Source of the DNA: Xestospongia muta
Lineage: Eukaryota > Porifera > Demospongiae > Haplosclerida > Petrosiidae
Direction: 5' to 3'
Length of the DNA: 64,000 nucleotides
NCBI GenBank assembly: GCA_963693285.1
Contig: OY848920.1
Span: 5,035,135 to 5,099,134, forward strand
The position numbers and the translations under genes were made by a program. This document shows positions 48,281-58,619 of the stretch, in pieces. Each line of letters starts with the position of its first letter. Positions within the stretch are counted from its first letter, which is position 1. The notes beneath the pieces are model-generated. The model made no database searches, was not told where the DNA came from, and saw only the letters and a list, made by a program, of their open reading frames with translations.

Positions 48281-48807
48281 AAAATTGTAACTTGAAGATG
48301 AAACGTTCTTTGGAAACATCCCGTAGTACAAATATAAATCGATATATTATCTATTAGTAGCAGTCTTCTCAGTGCTTGGAGATGTTTCCTGAATGCGTTA
48401 CTTCGCTCCAAGTCCACAAAACATTTTCCAGAACTTTTCTAACGATTACTTCGACCAACGGCCTTCTGTCTTGCTGATCCGTATTCCTCTGAGATTGTTT
48501 ACAACATACTAAAAAATCTCCACGTTAAGTTTTTTTACTTTTCGAGAAACGGCACTTGACCTCTGCAGCCTGAATATTCTTTTGCGAGTTTTAAGCTTCT
48601 GTTTTTCTTGACGATGTTCTTGACACTACTGTTGTAAAGTCCACATGTTTTTCTATTCGTTGCTAAACGTTGGTAGCTGCTAACTCTTCGGTTACCAAGT
48701 TATAGTAGTTCAAAAAAACAACCCCGGTAACAGACACACACATACACACACACACACACAAACAGACTACAGTACCCTCGCTTTGCGCCCACGCACAGCG
48801 AGGTTAA
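48281..48807. mobile_element. MITE copy 2, left-truncated
   Basis: It matches 17174-17713 in the same orientation, for example AGTACAAATATAAATCGATA and GTATTCCTCTGAGATTGTTT, and ends CGCACAGCGAGG-TTAA. The left half present in copy 1 is missing. The right end CCTCGCTTTGCGCCCACGCA then CAGCGAGG can itself fold. Confidence 0.8.
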
Positions 48808-49178
48808 TTAATTCAGTCATCCACCCACTATTACATGTGGTCTAATTATAGTACTACTAATAAGATACAAACAAACAGTAAACACAGTCTCTTAATTATA
48901 TTATCATATATAGCTAGTTTGTACACTCAAACATATTTCTAATAATATGTTCAAACATTAATTATTAAGAAGTTCACAAAGAAAGTTAATATTTTTTCTG
49001 TTATCTGTTATTTCTTCCAAAACCTCATGAAAATTTTTTTAACTTTGTCACTTTTTCATCTAAAAAAAACAAATGGAACATGATTAAAATTTCCAAAGAT
49101 TATTTTTAATACAGTAAACCATAGTAATATTAAAGACTGGACTGTTTACACAGGCCATAGTACTATAAGGTGTTTTCT

Positions 49179-49463
49179 TTAAATCAAAGACTGTGAAAGG
49201 TCATGCCCAATATTGTAGTGCTCACAGTAGAGTAAATTAAATTCATTGATTGCTATTGGATCAGCTGTTAATGTACAGAAGTTAGCTTGTATTTGTGACA
49301 CTAGAACATTGCATACAATAATACAAAAGAATGAAAGCAAACCTACATATGCCATACATATCACTGTTAGAGGTCTATATGCATTAAAAATTAATAAGCC
49401 ATTAAGAGAATTTATAAAAGATATATTAACATCAGCGGCTGTATTGAGGCTGCCCGCTATCAC
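49179..49463 (-). other. Unassigned hydrophobic open frame
   Basis: A minus-strand frame of up to 94 residues with hydrophobic stretches (LTVICMAYVGLLSFFCIIVC and NSLNGLLIFNAY). It has no ATG (it begins GTG), no recognised family, and the opposite strand is also open (49246-49485). It could be an exon downstream of the gene C linkers, but the phase is unsupported. Confidence 0.2.
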
Positions 49464-49530
49464 TAAATTTCATTTTCTAAGTTGACTATATGTATATAAA
49501 CAAACTAGAATGATTACTTTTTAAACATAC

Positions 49531-49599
49531 CATCTTGTTTAAGAGTAGGGTCGGGATCAGGGTTAGGAGTTGCGTTTGGAATAAAGATTGGAATAAGGT
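49531..49599 (-). CDS. Gene C linker exon, Pro/Asp-rich
   Basis: A 69-nt exon, phase 1 to phase 1 (acceptor CTTATTACAG, donor GATG|GTATGT), encoding LIPIFIPNATPNPDPDPTLK then QD. It parallels the Y-type linkers of gene A (Pro-rich, ending before GTATGT). Plausible as a downstream exon of gene C. Confidence 0.5.
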
Positions 49600-49787
49600 C
49601 TGTAATAAGAATTAAAAAATGGTCTGAAATAGTATCATGATTGGGAATAGAAAAATCACAAACATTATCTAGCATGTCCATTTTTCAAAATATAAAAGAA
49701 ATATTGACAAAGTGTATGTCATTGTTAGACAATTTATGTCAATTATACCTGTTGTGTATGAATAACCATAGTGATAGTAATACTTAC

Positions 49788-49857
49788 CACTACATCCTGA
49801 TGCATGTAAATTAATATCACTACTGGTAGTTTGTTTTACACCTTCATTTCTTGCTAC
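49788..49857 (-). CDS. Gene C linker exon
   Basis: A 70-nt exon, phase 0 to phase 1 (acceptor TTATATAG, donor AGTG|GTAAGT), encoding VARNEGVKQTTSSDINLHAS and GCS. Its phase-0 start matches the phase-0 end of the exon at 49981-50024, and its phase-1 end matches the exon at 49599. No domain. Confidence 0.5.
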
Positions 49858-49980
49858 CTATATAAATAAACAAGATTCACAACTAAATACTTCAATATAT
49901 TAAAATTATGTAACTCCATGAAGAGTCTGTTGTGGACAATATCTTATGAAATTACTATTATGAACAAACAGCTAACTAAC

Positions 49981-50024
49981 TTTTGTTTTCAAGCAATCTT
50001 CATGAGAATGTTCAAGTGATGCAG
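49981..50024 (-). CDS. Gene C linker exon
   Basis: A 44-nt exon, phase 1 to phase 0 (acceptor TTATCTTGTAG, donor CAAAA|GTTAGT), encoding ASLEHSHEDCLKTK. It joins the phase-1 donor of the poly-Q/COR exon to the exon at 49857. Confidence 0.45.
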
Positions 50025-50654
50025 CTACAAGATAAATAAGGAGATGTGGATATTATCATGATAATAATAAGAAAATATTAAACACTATATAACATAAACA
50101 TGTAACTGGTAATGACATAATATTTACTTAATGGTATGGATATGGTATCATATAGTATATATGATATCATTGCTATGATGCACTTCATTGTTATTATTAT
50201 ATTAATATTCAATTCTCTCAACAATACTTTAATAAAAAAATTGATAACTACTTATAAATTTTATTAAGTCACTAATTTGTATATAATTAATATTCTTAGT
50301 TTTATACAAATGACTTAGAGCTTAGTTTGATTAGCTATTGATGTAAGAACTTTATGTTGATTGTATATTCTGTCTGGATATTTTGTGTGCTTTGTTTTAC
50401 TTCCTAGCAGTCTACCAGTGTCAGAAAGTGTTATATTTGTAAGGAAACATCTGGTACAAGTATAATTCACAAGTAAAGGATTAATTAATAGCAAGATTAT
50501 AATTGAAAAAAATCATCTTATAATTGTTTTATAAGATACTAACTATAAGTGAAACCTTTAGAGTTAAAAGATTGCATAATTTGCAAGTGTGTCTGTAGAA
50601 GACTGTAGTTATACAATGTAGTTATGGAAATATATTACACTGCTACAAACTCAC

Positions 50655-51773
50655 CTCCCGCAGAGAACCAAGGGAGTTGATGAGATTTGTTAATACAGGC
50701 AGTTGTATGGCTGTCACAACAGGTAACTGTTTTCTGGTCATCATTTAAACGACAGAAATGTCCCAAAGATTTGTTGCAGCATATTTTACAATAAAAATAT
50801 TCTTTTAGATTTTTAAATTCAGCCATATAATCAAAAATACTAACGACTTCACGGATGGCAGTATGGACAGCTTCACGTAAAACACAGCATCTTTTAGATG
50901 GGTCAGTACTGCATATTGCTATCCAGTAAATTCCATCATATAAGAGAACTTCACCAAAATCAGTGCAAAACAAGCCAGCAATACAATTATGTGGAGTGAA
51001 GGTTGAAGAATTTTTGAGTTGAAACTTTGGTGAATCATCACGATTTCGAAGCTTGAAAATTAATGCAGCGAACACAGGGAATTCACCTCGAGGAAGAGGT
51101 TTCATATCCCATGACAGAATTAAAGGGTCAGTGTATTGCTTGAATGGATCTGGTATGGATTTATATTTTGCAAAATATCTTGGTATAAATAGATTCATAT
51201 CAGGTTTTTGTTGCTGCTGCTTTTGCTGTTGTTTTTGTTGTTGCTGTCGCTGTTGTTGCTGTCGCTGTTGTTGCTTTTGTTTTTTTTGCTGTTGCTGTTG
51301 TTGTAGTTGTTGTCGTGGTTCTTGCTGTTGTTGTTGCCGTTGTTGTTGCCGTTGTTGTTGCTGTTTTTGTTGTTGTATTTGTTGTTGTTGTCTTTCTTGT
51401 TGTTGTTGCTGTTGCTTTTGTTTTTGTTGCTGCTCCTTTTGTTGCTGTTTTTGCTGTTGTTGTTGTTGTTGTTGCTGTATTAGTTGTATTAGTAGTTGTT
51501 GTTGTTGTTGTTGTTGTTTTTGCTCTTGCTTTTGTTCTTGCTGTTGCTGTTGCTGTTGTCGTTGTTGGTGCTGCTTTTGTTGTGTAGCATAAGATTTTTG
51601 ATCATCTTTTTGTTTATCTTTAGCATCTTTCCTTCCTTCAAATGACATTGATAGACTTGATTTATAGGCAAAACCAGAAGATGGATTCATATGATTTATA
51701 CGAACTGGAGCAATAGAACGCACATGACTACGTGTAGATAATGATGAACTAGTTGTAGGTAGATATGAGCTTC
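50655..51773 (-). CDS. Gene C: poly-Gln segment plus Roco-type COR-B/C-terminal tail
   Basis: A 1119-nt exon, phase 1 to phase 1: acceptor CCGTTAG, donor GGAG|GTGAGT; without that donor the frame stops at 50637-50635. A Ser-rich start is followed by a Gln-dominated tract of about 130 residues (51205-51590, CAA/CAG mixed with some Lys/Arg/Leu). Next comes the COR-B-like region with NLFIPRYFAKY, PLILSWDMKPLPRGEFPVFA (compare gene A GVPLGLFCAMVVN) and SPKFQLKNSSTF, then YWIAICSTDPSKRCC and VHTAIREVVSIFDYMAEF. A Cys/His-rich end follows: YFYCKICCNKSLGHFC and TVTCCDSHTTACINKSHQLP. No GTPase exon was found upstream in gene C, so this tail seems separated from its NTPase. The minus strand is coding; the Cys-rich plus-strand frames are shadows of the repeat. 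Confidence 0.8.
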
Positions 51774-51965
51774 CTAACGGATAATAGTCAATAGTTATGT
51801 TAAAGCATTAGATACCACCAAATTTAAAAGATAAGATAAAAGCTAACATAAAAAAGAAGGCTTCCTATCATTTCATTAAAATGCACAAAAGGCATTTAGT
51901 TAAAAGCCATATAGTGCATGCATGTAAGATAACACTGTTACAGTCTGACATTGTCACACTAACAG

Positions 51966-51994
<29 letters not shown>
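51966..51994. repeat. (AT)n microsatellite
   Basis: About 14 AT units just upstream (in gene C orientation) of the poly-Q exon. Confidence 0.9.
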
Positions 51995-51997
<3 letters not shown>

Positions 51998-52163
51998 AAC
52001 TATATTTTTTAAGATATAGGAGAAATGTTTCATACTCAATGTGTTAGCTAGGGCAAAATTATAATACAAAACCATCAATTATTATTAGAATTAAAAATTA
52101 TGTTATATTACAATAAAAATCCAGTGTATAGATAACACATATATTACATGGACATCATGGTAC

Positions 52164-52214
52164 CTGGGTCTAATATTTTGGTGCATGACTTGGTATCAGG
52201 TATGAGTGTCTTCC
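52164..52214 (-). CDS. Gene C linker exon
   Basis: A 51-nt exon, phase 1 to phase 1 (acceptor ATTACTTTAG, donor CCAG|GTACCA), encoding KTLIPDTKSCTKILDP. It joins in frame to the poly-Q exon at 51773. The same length and phase as gene A exon Y1. Confidence 0.45.
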
Positions 52215-52530
52215 CTAAAGTAATTATAGAAATATCAATTATGATCACAATAGATTAAAAATAACCTAATTTTGGATGTGCAGTTAAGTTAATAAAGTTA
52301 TTACCTATGCCATCTCAAAATTGTTTAAACATAATTATTTGTATTGCTAGGTCTGTCCTGATTACACTCAATTCTAACATTAAATACATATTTGGACCAT
52401 ATGCTATCAGGTAGAAGCACTACCTATGTAGGGAGTGATAAATAAATTCGGAACATAATTATTTTAGTTAATCTTTCATTTAAATATAAAATTAAAACTG
52501 AATAGTAAATAAAATGTTGAAAAAATTACA

Positions 52531-52811
52531 TGTAAGGATGATCATTACAATCTTCAAGGAAAAGTAGGAATGGCAGTATAGACGACCCTACATAGCAGTT
52601 TCATATAGTACTTAAAAACAAGATTGATGTTATAATTTACGGTGTTTAACAGATTTAATTTGACTTCTCATAGCACTGTTTGACTAATTCTTACTACCGT
52701 TATAATGGTAAATAAATATTATATCCTTGATGCTGTGGCCACTATGTAGGGATGTCCTTTCTGCCATTCCTACTTGGGTTTACTTGAGATGATTTTATTA
52801 CCATCCCTGCA
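52531..52811. mobile_element. MITE with terminal inverted repeats, TACA flanks
   Basis: AAGTAGGAATGGCAG..GACGACCCTACATAG near the left end is inverted at the right (CTATGTAGGGATGTCC..CTGCCATTCCTACTT). The outer ends are TGTAAGGATG and CATCCCTGCA. TACA lies immediately outside both ends. Related in end sequence to the element at 54336. Both sit in introns of gene C. Confidence 0.75.
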
Positions 52812-52829
52812 TACATTCAAGGAATTTAT

Positions 52830-54330
52830 TCAAATTTATTTATTTATTTATATAAGTATGTATTATAAACTCTGGCATATCAGCAACATTACATGTATGA
52901 GGAAGGGCTCATTTTTAGTAAACACAAGGGTAAGGCTATTTTCTATAGGCATTGAAATCCCACACCTTGTGGAAGGTACATTCTATGTCTCTCATCCACT
53001 AAAGGCATCTGATACAATATATATGTCATGCTGTTAGTGTCAAAATGTTTAGATGACTGTGGGTGTGGTATTGTCATCATTATACTATAATACTTTAATA
53101 CTAGACCTCACTCCAAAATCTAACATCAAGTGTATGATCGTATATCTACATTATGATGGATAGCCAGAGTGAGCCACTCCCATAATTGTAATGTTTAATA
53201 CTGACACAAACAGCGTGCTATAAATATGTACTATTCATGAACAGTTCAATGTTTAATAAGAATATTTCGTGTACAAGTAGATTTATATTTATTATATGTA
53301 TGTGGGCACAGGGTTGAGAAATTTAGAGACGGACAAAGTTGGAAATGTTCACTAAAACATAGCTAAACAGCAAATGAAGCAGTATATTAATATTTTTTAT
53401 TCATTCTTGTTCTAATATATAGTTAGTGTCATTAATATTATAATAACAAAATTAAGCTACCCTTCATTTACCATCATATGGCACATTTCTTTTCACATGC
53501 TGCAGCAAATTGTATAGCATTTATATATTACGTGGAAATAAAAATACCTGAATTTATGTGTGGATTGATATTGGTTATGCTGTTGTTAATATTGTGTAAA
53601 CTTAATAAAATATAATTAACTGCACTACTAATTCTTTCCATATAACACTCAAACTTAACATTGCATATGTATTTTACATTGATGTTTCAGCTTATATAGG
53701 GATGGCTTGCTGTTCTATTTTCATTATTTTCTTCAATGACAAAAGCAGAAGTTATATTATAATGAATAATTTACACAAAAAGGCAAGTTTTCACATGAGG
53801 CATCCACTTTATAGAACTGTTATTTTGATTGCATCTGGTTATAACAATGAAAGTAATGGTTTGTGGAGAGCTTGGAAGTATCCCTTATAATAAATGCTTT
53901 TTTATGACTTATAATGATAATAATAAGGAAAAACAAAAGTCATTAATATAAATTTGTAACCCCGATGTTCTATTCTATTCTAACATAAGGTCTTTTGTAA
54001 GTGATATCATTTAAAGGTTTTTGTCAGTAATTATTGTTTCTTAAGGAGTAAGATCTGTCTTGTCTTCCAAAAATCAAGAAACAAGTATCCTTACAGTACA
54101 TGACAAGCTGAACAAGTTAATTCTAGCTTTGTTATACTTATACATACATAACCATTGTTTCTGATTCATGCATAACATATTATTGTTAGTCATAATAGAT
54201 TTATAAAATGCTCATTGTATAACATCCTGGTACAATCATTCAACCTGTCACAATAAAGAAAACACTATGTGAACAAATTTTAAATAATTTATAATCCAAA
54301 TGAAATGACAAAGAGGTATATAAAAAGTCA
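52830..54330. other. Gene C intron sequence
   Basis: No recognisable exon. The second death-domain exon and the GTPase exon expected by comparison with gene A were searched for by eye on the minus strand and not found. Plus-strand frames at 52774-53037 and 53702-53890 have no recognised family. Confidence 0.45.
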
Positions 54331-54335
54331 TAAAA

Positions 54336-54660
54336 TGTAGGGATGGCTATAAAACATCTCAAACATGGTCAAATTTGAAATAACAGTATGGACATTTCTA
54401 TATAGTAGACACATAGAAATACCTGAACACAATTTTTATATTTTAGTTATGTTGTGAGTACATTCCATAACAAAAAGACTCTTCAATTTAACTGAACAAT
54501 CATTTACTTTGAACTTTTTATGAGATTATGAGACTTTTGGCTCTTAAAACTGCTGCAACACAGCATTATGCCCTTGATGTAGTAGCTACTATGTATGGAG
54601 ATGTCCATAGTAATATTCCTATTTTGGGTGTGTCTGAGATGTTTATATAGCCATCCTACA
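54336..54660. mobile_element. MITE related to the 52531 element
   Basis: TGTAGGGATGGCTATAAAAC with the following ATCTCAAACATGG is inverted at the right end (GAGATGTTTATATAGCCATC then CTACA), with pairing over about 70 bp. The interior is non-coding. The ends GGGATGG..AAA..ATCTCAA are shared with the 52531 element, so these are members of one family inserted twice within 2 kb. Confidence 0.75.
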
Positions 54661-54933
54661 GTTTTAAACGAACAGATAATTATTAGTCTAAAGCCAAAAT
54701 ATTGGTGTGCTATGCTTACATGTCACATGTTATAAGACATACTGGAACACCCACAACAAAACTAAAAGTTCATTCTAAATACAAACTATATATGTTGGAA
54801 TCTTGTCACATACATTTATCACAAACAAATCTTTGACAAAGTAATCACCAAATTTTGTACCTCAAACCTTCTACAGTGACTGTGTCAGTATGTTTATTAT
54901 TAATATAACAGTTACTTAATGCTAATAACTTAC

Positions 54934-55092
54934 CATGGTTAAGTTTGTGACGTATGCCATTAGCTATCACTTTGTTGTTAACAATAGGACTCTCAACAGC
55001 ACTTATCACTGTTTCCCAGGTAAAGGAGGATGGCTTAGTGTCTTTCCAACTTTGAAGGACTTTCTTGAGTTTGTAGTATGGCGGGGCCTGGG
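54934..55092 (-). CDS. Gene C: death-fold exon
   Basis: A 159-nt exon, phase 1 to phase 1 (acceptor AAGATAG, donor CATG|GTAAGT), encoding QAPPYYKLKKVLQSWKDTKP then SSFTWETVISAVESPIVNNK and IANGIRHKLNH. The FTWETVI..V..PIVNNK..AN.IR block matches gene A exon 17932-18027 and is the C-terminal half of a death-type domain. The N-terminal helices are not visible in the preceding exon. Splicing from the 2A exon at 56832 would be in frame. Confidence 0.7.
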
Positions 55093-55597
55093 CTATCTTT
55101 TAAGGAATCCAACATTGCGACGAACTTGTAAAGACGAGCCTATCTCATACCACATGTAATCAATATCTATTAATGCATGGTATAGAGTATAACTATCGAG
55201 AGTCTCCTTTAAGGTATCTGAGATAATAACAAAATAGTACAGACTGTCATATCATAAATTATTTAATATTTTAAAAATTCCCATTTCAAATGTATGTAGT
55301 ACTGATTGATGCATCAAGGTGATGTTACTGCGGTATTAATAATATTCATAATGTAATTTTTTTTACCATATCTTTCGATATTTTTCACTATTCTTGGACC
55401 ATTTATTATTCATACACACTCAGACACATATGCATATATTATATAAATGATAATTTTATTGATGTATATGGTTTTTGAATAAAAACAAAGTGTAATACAG
55501 ATACTCTCTTTGATAGTAAACAGAGATACGGTATTACTATATCAATTTGTGTTATTTTAATTATAGAAAAAAGTCCATGATTTGTTATTTTCTATAG

Positions 55598-55691
55598 TAT
55601 TTAGAAACAGATAATATCAACATCACAGAGACAAAGGAGAAGTTTAAACTTAATCTTATGCCTAACAATTTCTTAAGAGAAGGAAGGCCTG
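55598..55691 (+). CDS. Low-confidence plus-strand exon inside gene C intron
   Basis: Acceptor TGTTATTTTCTATAG, 94 nt (phase 0 to phase 1), donor CCTG|GTAATT, encoding YLETDNINITETKEKFKLNL then MPNNFLREGRPG. If unspliced the frame continues to a TGA about 45 nt on. Protein-like composition but no recognised family, and no partner exons found. It may be chance. Confidence 0.2.
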
Positions 55692-55749
55692 GTAATTTCA
55701 GTAGGCTTCTAAATTTACCATTAATTACTGAATTTTGAAATCATTGATG

Positions 55750-56820
55750 AAGTTATCTGCAGACTAAGTTTTTATCAATGATGTCATTATAATTACGTTA
55801 AATAATAAATCAATGATTATGATATTATATTTCATATCCTTTAATTAAATCCAAAGTTCACACCAATATATGAAGCTACAGTTACAGAAATCCATTGGTA
55901 TGGCTTTATACTGACAAATGATGATATGTTCTACCAACTCAAAACTTTACTAGTACCATTATCACTCTAATGAAATCTTAAGATGACTTTTGCAATTTTA
56001 ATCTTCTTTATTTCTATGTAAGATACACTGCTCCTCTTGGCTTTGCAGACTTATAGCTTTTGGCTATCAACAGTAACTGATCACATTTAAAATTTAAAAT
56101 TTTACCATTGTGTTGTGTGTCTAAAACATAGCAAACTTGCTGCTATAGAAGAGACAATCCAACTCTAGTCATAGGCAGACCCAAAATGTATACCCAACTT
56201 ATAGCAAATTGAATATAAACAACCAATACAATGTTTAAAAAGTAAGATGGCTAGCTTATGTAGCTACAAATGAATAATAGCAAAAACTTAATCTGTTCAC
56301 GTCAACCTGAAGTCAATATAATATTGACATTATCATTGTAAATGAATATTCAATAGGATGTAAGACATAAAAAGTTACTGAAATGAATTTATATGGTTAT
56401 AAATGTCTAATTCTGGCTGAAACACTTTACTTTAGTAAGGGTAATCTAACTCACCATTAGTGACTAATAGATAAGTATCATGCTTTTTAATAATTTCCCT
56501 GAAGTAAGTTTTGGATATTCATTCCAAACTAGTTTGTATAATTAATTACAAGAACAGTGGTCTACATGTGCGTTAGAAATAATTAGTGAATTGATTTCAT
56601 CAAGTATTGTCAACTGAACTAACACTAACTAGGTTTATTATAGTTTAATGAGCTATTATTGTTTATGTAATTGTCAACTATTATTGACCAGATTAATGTC
56701 AATTTGTTTTATAAATTCTAATTCAAAAGAGTACTTTTTAACTGTAATAAGGCAATCAAATTCATTATAAGTGACTAATATATATGTAAAGATATGTAGT
56801 AAACACATAGGTCATCTTTT
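55750..56820. other. Gene C intron sequence
   Basis: AT-rich with no exon recognised on either strand. It would form most of the intron between the 2A exon and the death-fold exon. Confidence 0.45.
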
Positions 56821-56831
56821 AAATAGGTTAC

Positions 56832-57000
56832 CTGTTTTAGGTCCAGGGTTAAGTTCAACATCTCCTGATAAAATAAGAAGTAAAAGAAAGATTCCCAAAG
56901 AGAAAGAAAGATCTTTAGTCTTTCTGATTATAGCCACTCCTTCTATCCTACTATTGATCTTAGTCTTTGGAATCTTTTTAGTGTGGATACTGTAAGATAT
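56832..57000 (-). CDS. Gene C: hydrophobic signal plus 2A-like ribosome-skipping exon
   Basis: The minus-strand frame carries a basic stretch (IIRKTKDLSF), a hydrophobic core (SLGIFLLLLILSG) and the exact 2A motif DVELNPGP (56862-56839). It ends PKT at a phase-1 donor ACAG|GTAACC. The 2A consensus D(V/I)ExNPG|P makes ribosomes release the chain at Gly and resume at Pro. N-terminal signal-2A sequences of this layout are known from sea urchin NLR-type proteins and from APE-type non-LTR retrotransposons. Phase and strand allow splicing to the death-fold exon at 55092. The 5' limit is uncertain: the frame is open up to about 57075 without an in-frame ATG, and an acceptor ATATCTTACAG (exon start about 56985) is one option. 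A retrotransposon remnant is the main alternative. Confidence 0.7.
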
Positions 57001-57340
57001 CTGATGACATGTCCAGAATCCAATACCTGCTCTTTGTTGAGATATATTAATCAATACTATATGAGAGAATAATAATTATATTAATAGGTGAGTAGTGTCA
57101 TTACCATTTAATGAACAAAGAAATTTTGACAAATCATAAGCAAATGTTTTAATCTTATTCACTTGTATTTTACACACTAAGACACCCTCTATACATTTCA
57201 TAGCTGGGGTGATATGAGTCAATTCATTTAGTCAGACTTAAATTGCATTCAGGTATGTTGAACACTAAACTTTATCTGTTGTAATAATATAATCATAGAA
57301 ACTATGGATTCCTTATAAACACCATACTTCAACTTTCACT

Positions 57341-57409
57341 ATAATTATGTTCATAATTGTCATTACTATTAAGCTAAACATTAGTAACATAATTATGAAC
57401 ATAATTATT
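57341..57409. repeat. Inverted repeat (hairpin)
   Basis: ATAATTATGTTCATAATT at 57341-57358 is exactly inverted in the block around 57390-57409, with weaker pairing inside. AT-rich hairpin of unknown meaning. Confidence 0.6.
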
Positions 57410-57968
57410 AACTAATTCACTGTTGTAGTCCTGAATGCCTTGAGATAAGGTTATGCGATATAGCATACTGCATAATACAATATACATCATACCTGTGATA
57501 TCATAACCAACTGTATATGTGTACATAAAATCATTAGAGGTTTCAGTATTCATTTTAAAATTACAATTGACAATAAACGAAAATAGCACTAAATTGCAGA
57601 AACCTATAACCACCTGCTACAACTGCTAAAGACATAAGACAAAACCTAATAAAATCTAGTTTGAATATTATTATGCAATGAGGCTTAGCAATAACTACTA
57701 GGTACCACACAGCAGGTTGTGGTAGTCTGAGAACGAGGTTAGTTTTTTAAGATATCCAGAGACACAATGTTAGTATCAAGCCAGCTGTTTAGTTAAAGTA
57801 TATAATTGTATAAGAAGCCATCCATTCATACACATATAAAACATAACAAACAAACATATAAAGGTCAGAGTGTGTTAGTTTGATAAAAATATGTCCTCAA
57901 AGTCTCAGATTTAAATGATACGTTGTGAATACAAAAATATAAAAGGAAACTATTAATAGGATATTAAC

Positions 57969-58011
57969 TTATTGCATCCAATATGAAGAGCACGATAAAC
58001 ATAAACCTCAT
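57969..58011 (-). CDS. Gene C: possible signal-peptide first exon
   Basis: ATG at 58011 opens MRFMFIVLFILDAI, a signal-peptide-like sequence, up to a weak donor (ATAA|GTTAAT) in phase 1, the phase shared by the other gene C exons. Without splicing the frame stops after one more codon. The conserved block shared with the gene A upstream region lies about 70-110 bp upstream. Plausible alternative first exon but weakly supported. Confidence 0.25.
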
Positions 58012-58083
58012 CTTTCAAGAAACTGGAGCTTTCAGTGACCAGCAAGTAGTACAATCTCGGTCGTAGTACGGTCTGGTCTGAAT

Positions 58084-58130
58084 GTCTGAATACCGTAAAT
58101 AACTGTAATTCGTAAAATTGGAAAGTAGTT
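58084..58130 (-). promoter_or_regulatory. Conserved block upstream of gene C (shared with gene A)
   Basis: The reverse complement CCAATTTTACGAATTACAGT plus TATTTACGGTATT matches 17870-17905 upstream of gene A with only two visible differences. It contains a CCAAT box-like start. It marks the outer limit of the inverted A/C homology seen in this window. Confidence 0.35.
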
Positions 58131-58464
58131 CATTCAGACTCAATTTCCATAGATTTCTTGGAAAATAGATTATTCTAGTAATTTTTGGCAAATAAGTATG
58201 CTAACATAATAAAGTTTCTGGGATTTCGTTTCTATAACTTCAGTTTCTGGTTCTTCAATTCGCAAAATGTTTGTTTGCTGCCGTCGTAACGCTCAAGAAA
58301 ATGTTCTATTAAGAAATCAGGGTTGAAGTGTGTTGACTGTCTGTCACTTCGTAACAGTTATTGTAAAACAAACCTGTTGAGTTCCCAATCATCATTAAAA
58401 AATAGAATTGGAAATGTCAGATAGTTTCCCTACAGGTCCATTGAATGATCTCCTGTCTGAATCG

Positions 58465-58467
<3 letters not shown>

Positions 58468-58518
<51 letters not shown>
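58468..58518. repeat. (AT)n microsatellite
   Basis: An uninterrupted AT run of about 51 bp. Confidence 0.95.
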
Positions 58519-58521
<3 letters not shown>

Positions 58522-58619
58522 TTATGTTTTAATATAATTTCCTAATGATACATTTTGTAGTATTCTAATACACAGTTCTGATTTTATCCAAAATTATGTT
58601 ACAATGAAACCAATGTTAC

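Noticed and set aside
51053..51592. Plus-strand Cys-rich and Ala/Val-rich frames across the Q-tract
   Set aside because: These are the antisense and frame-shifted readings of the Gln repeat. The minus-strand frame continues into conserved Roco-tail sequence on one side and a splice-bounded exon on the other.
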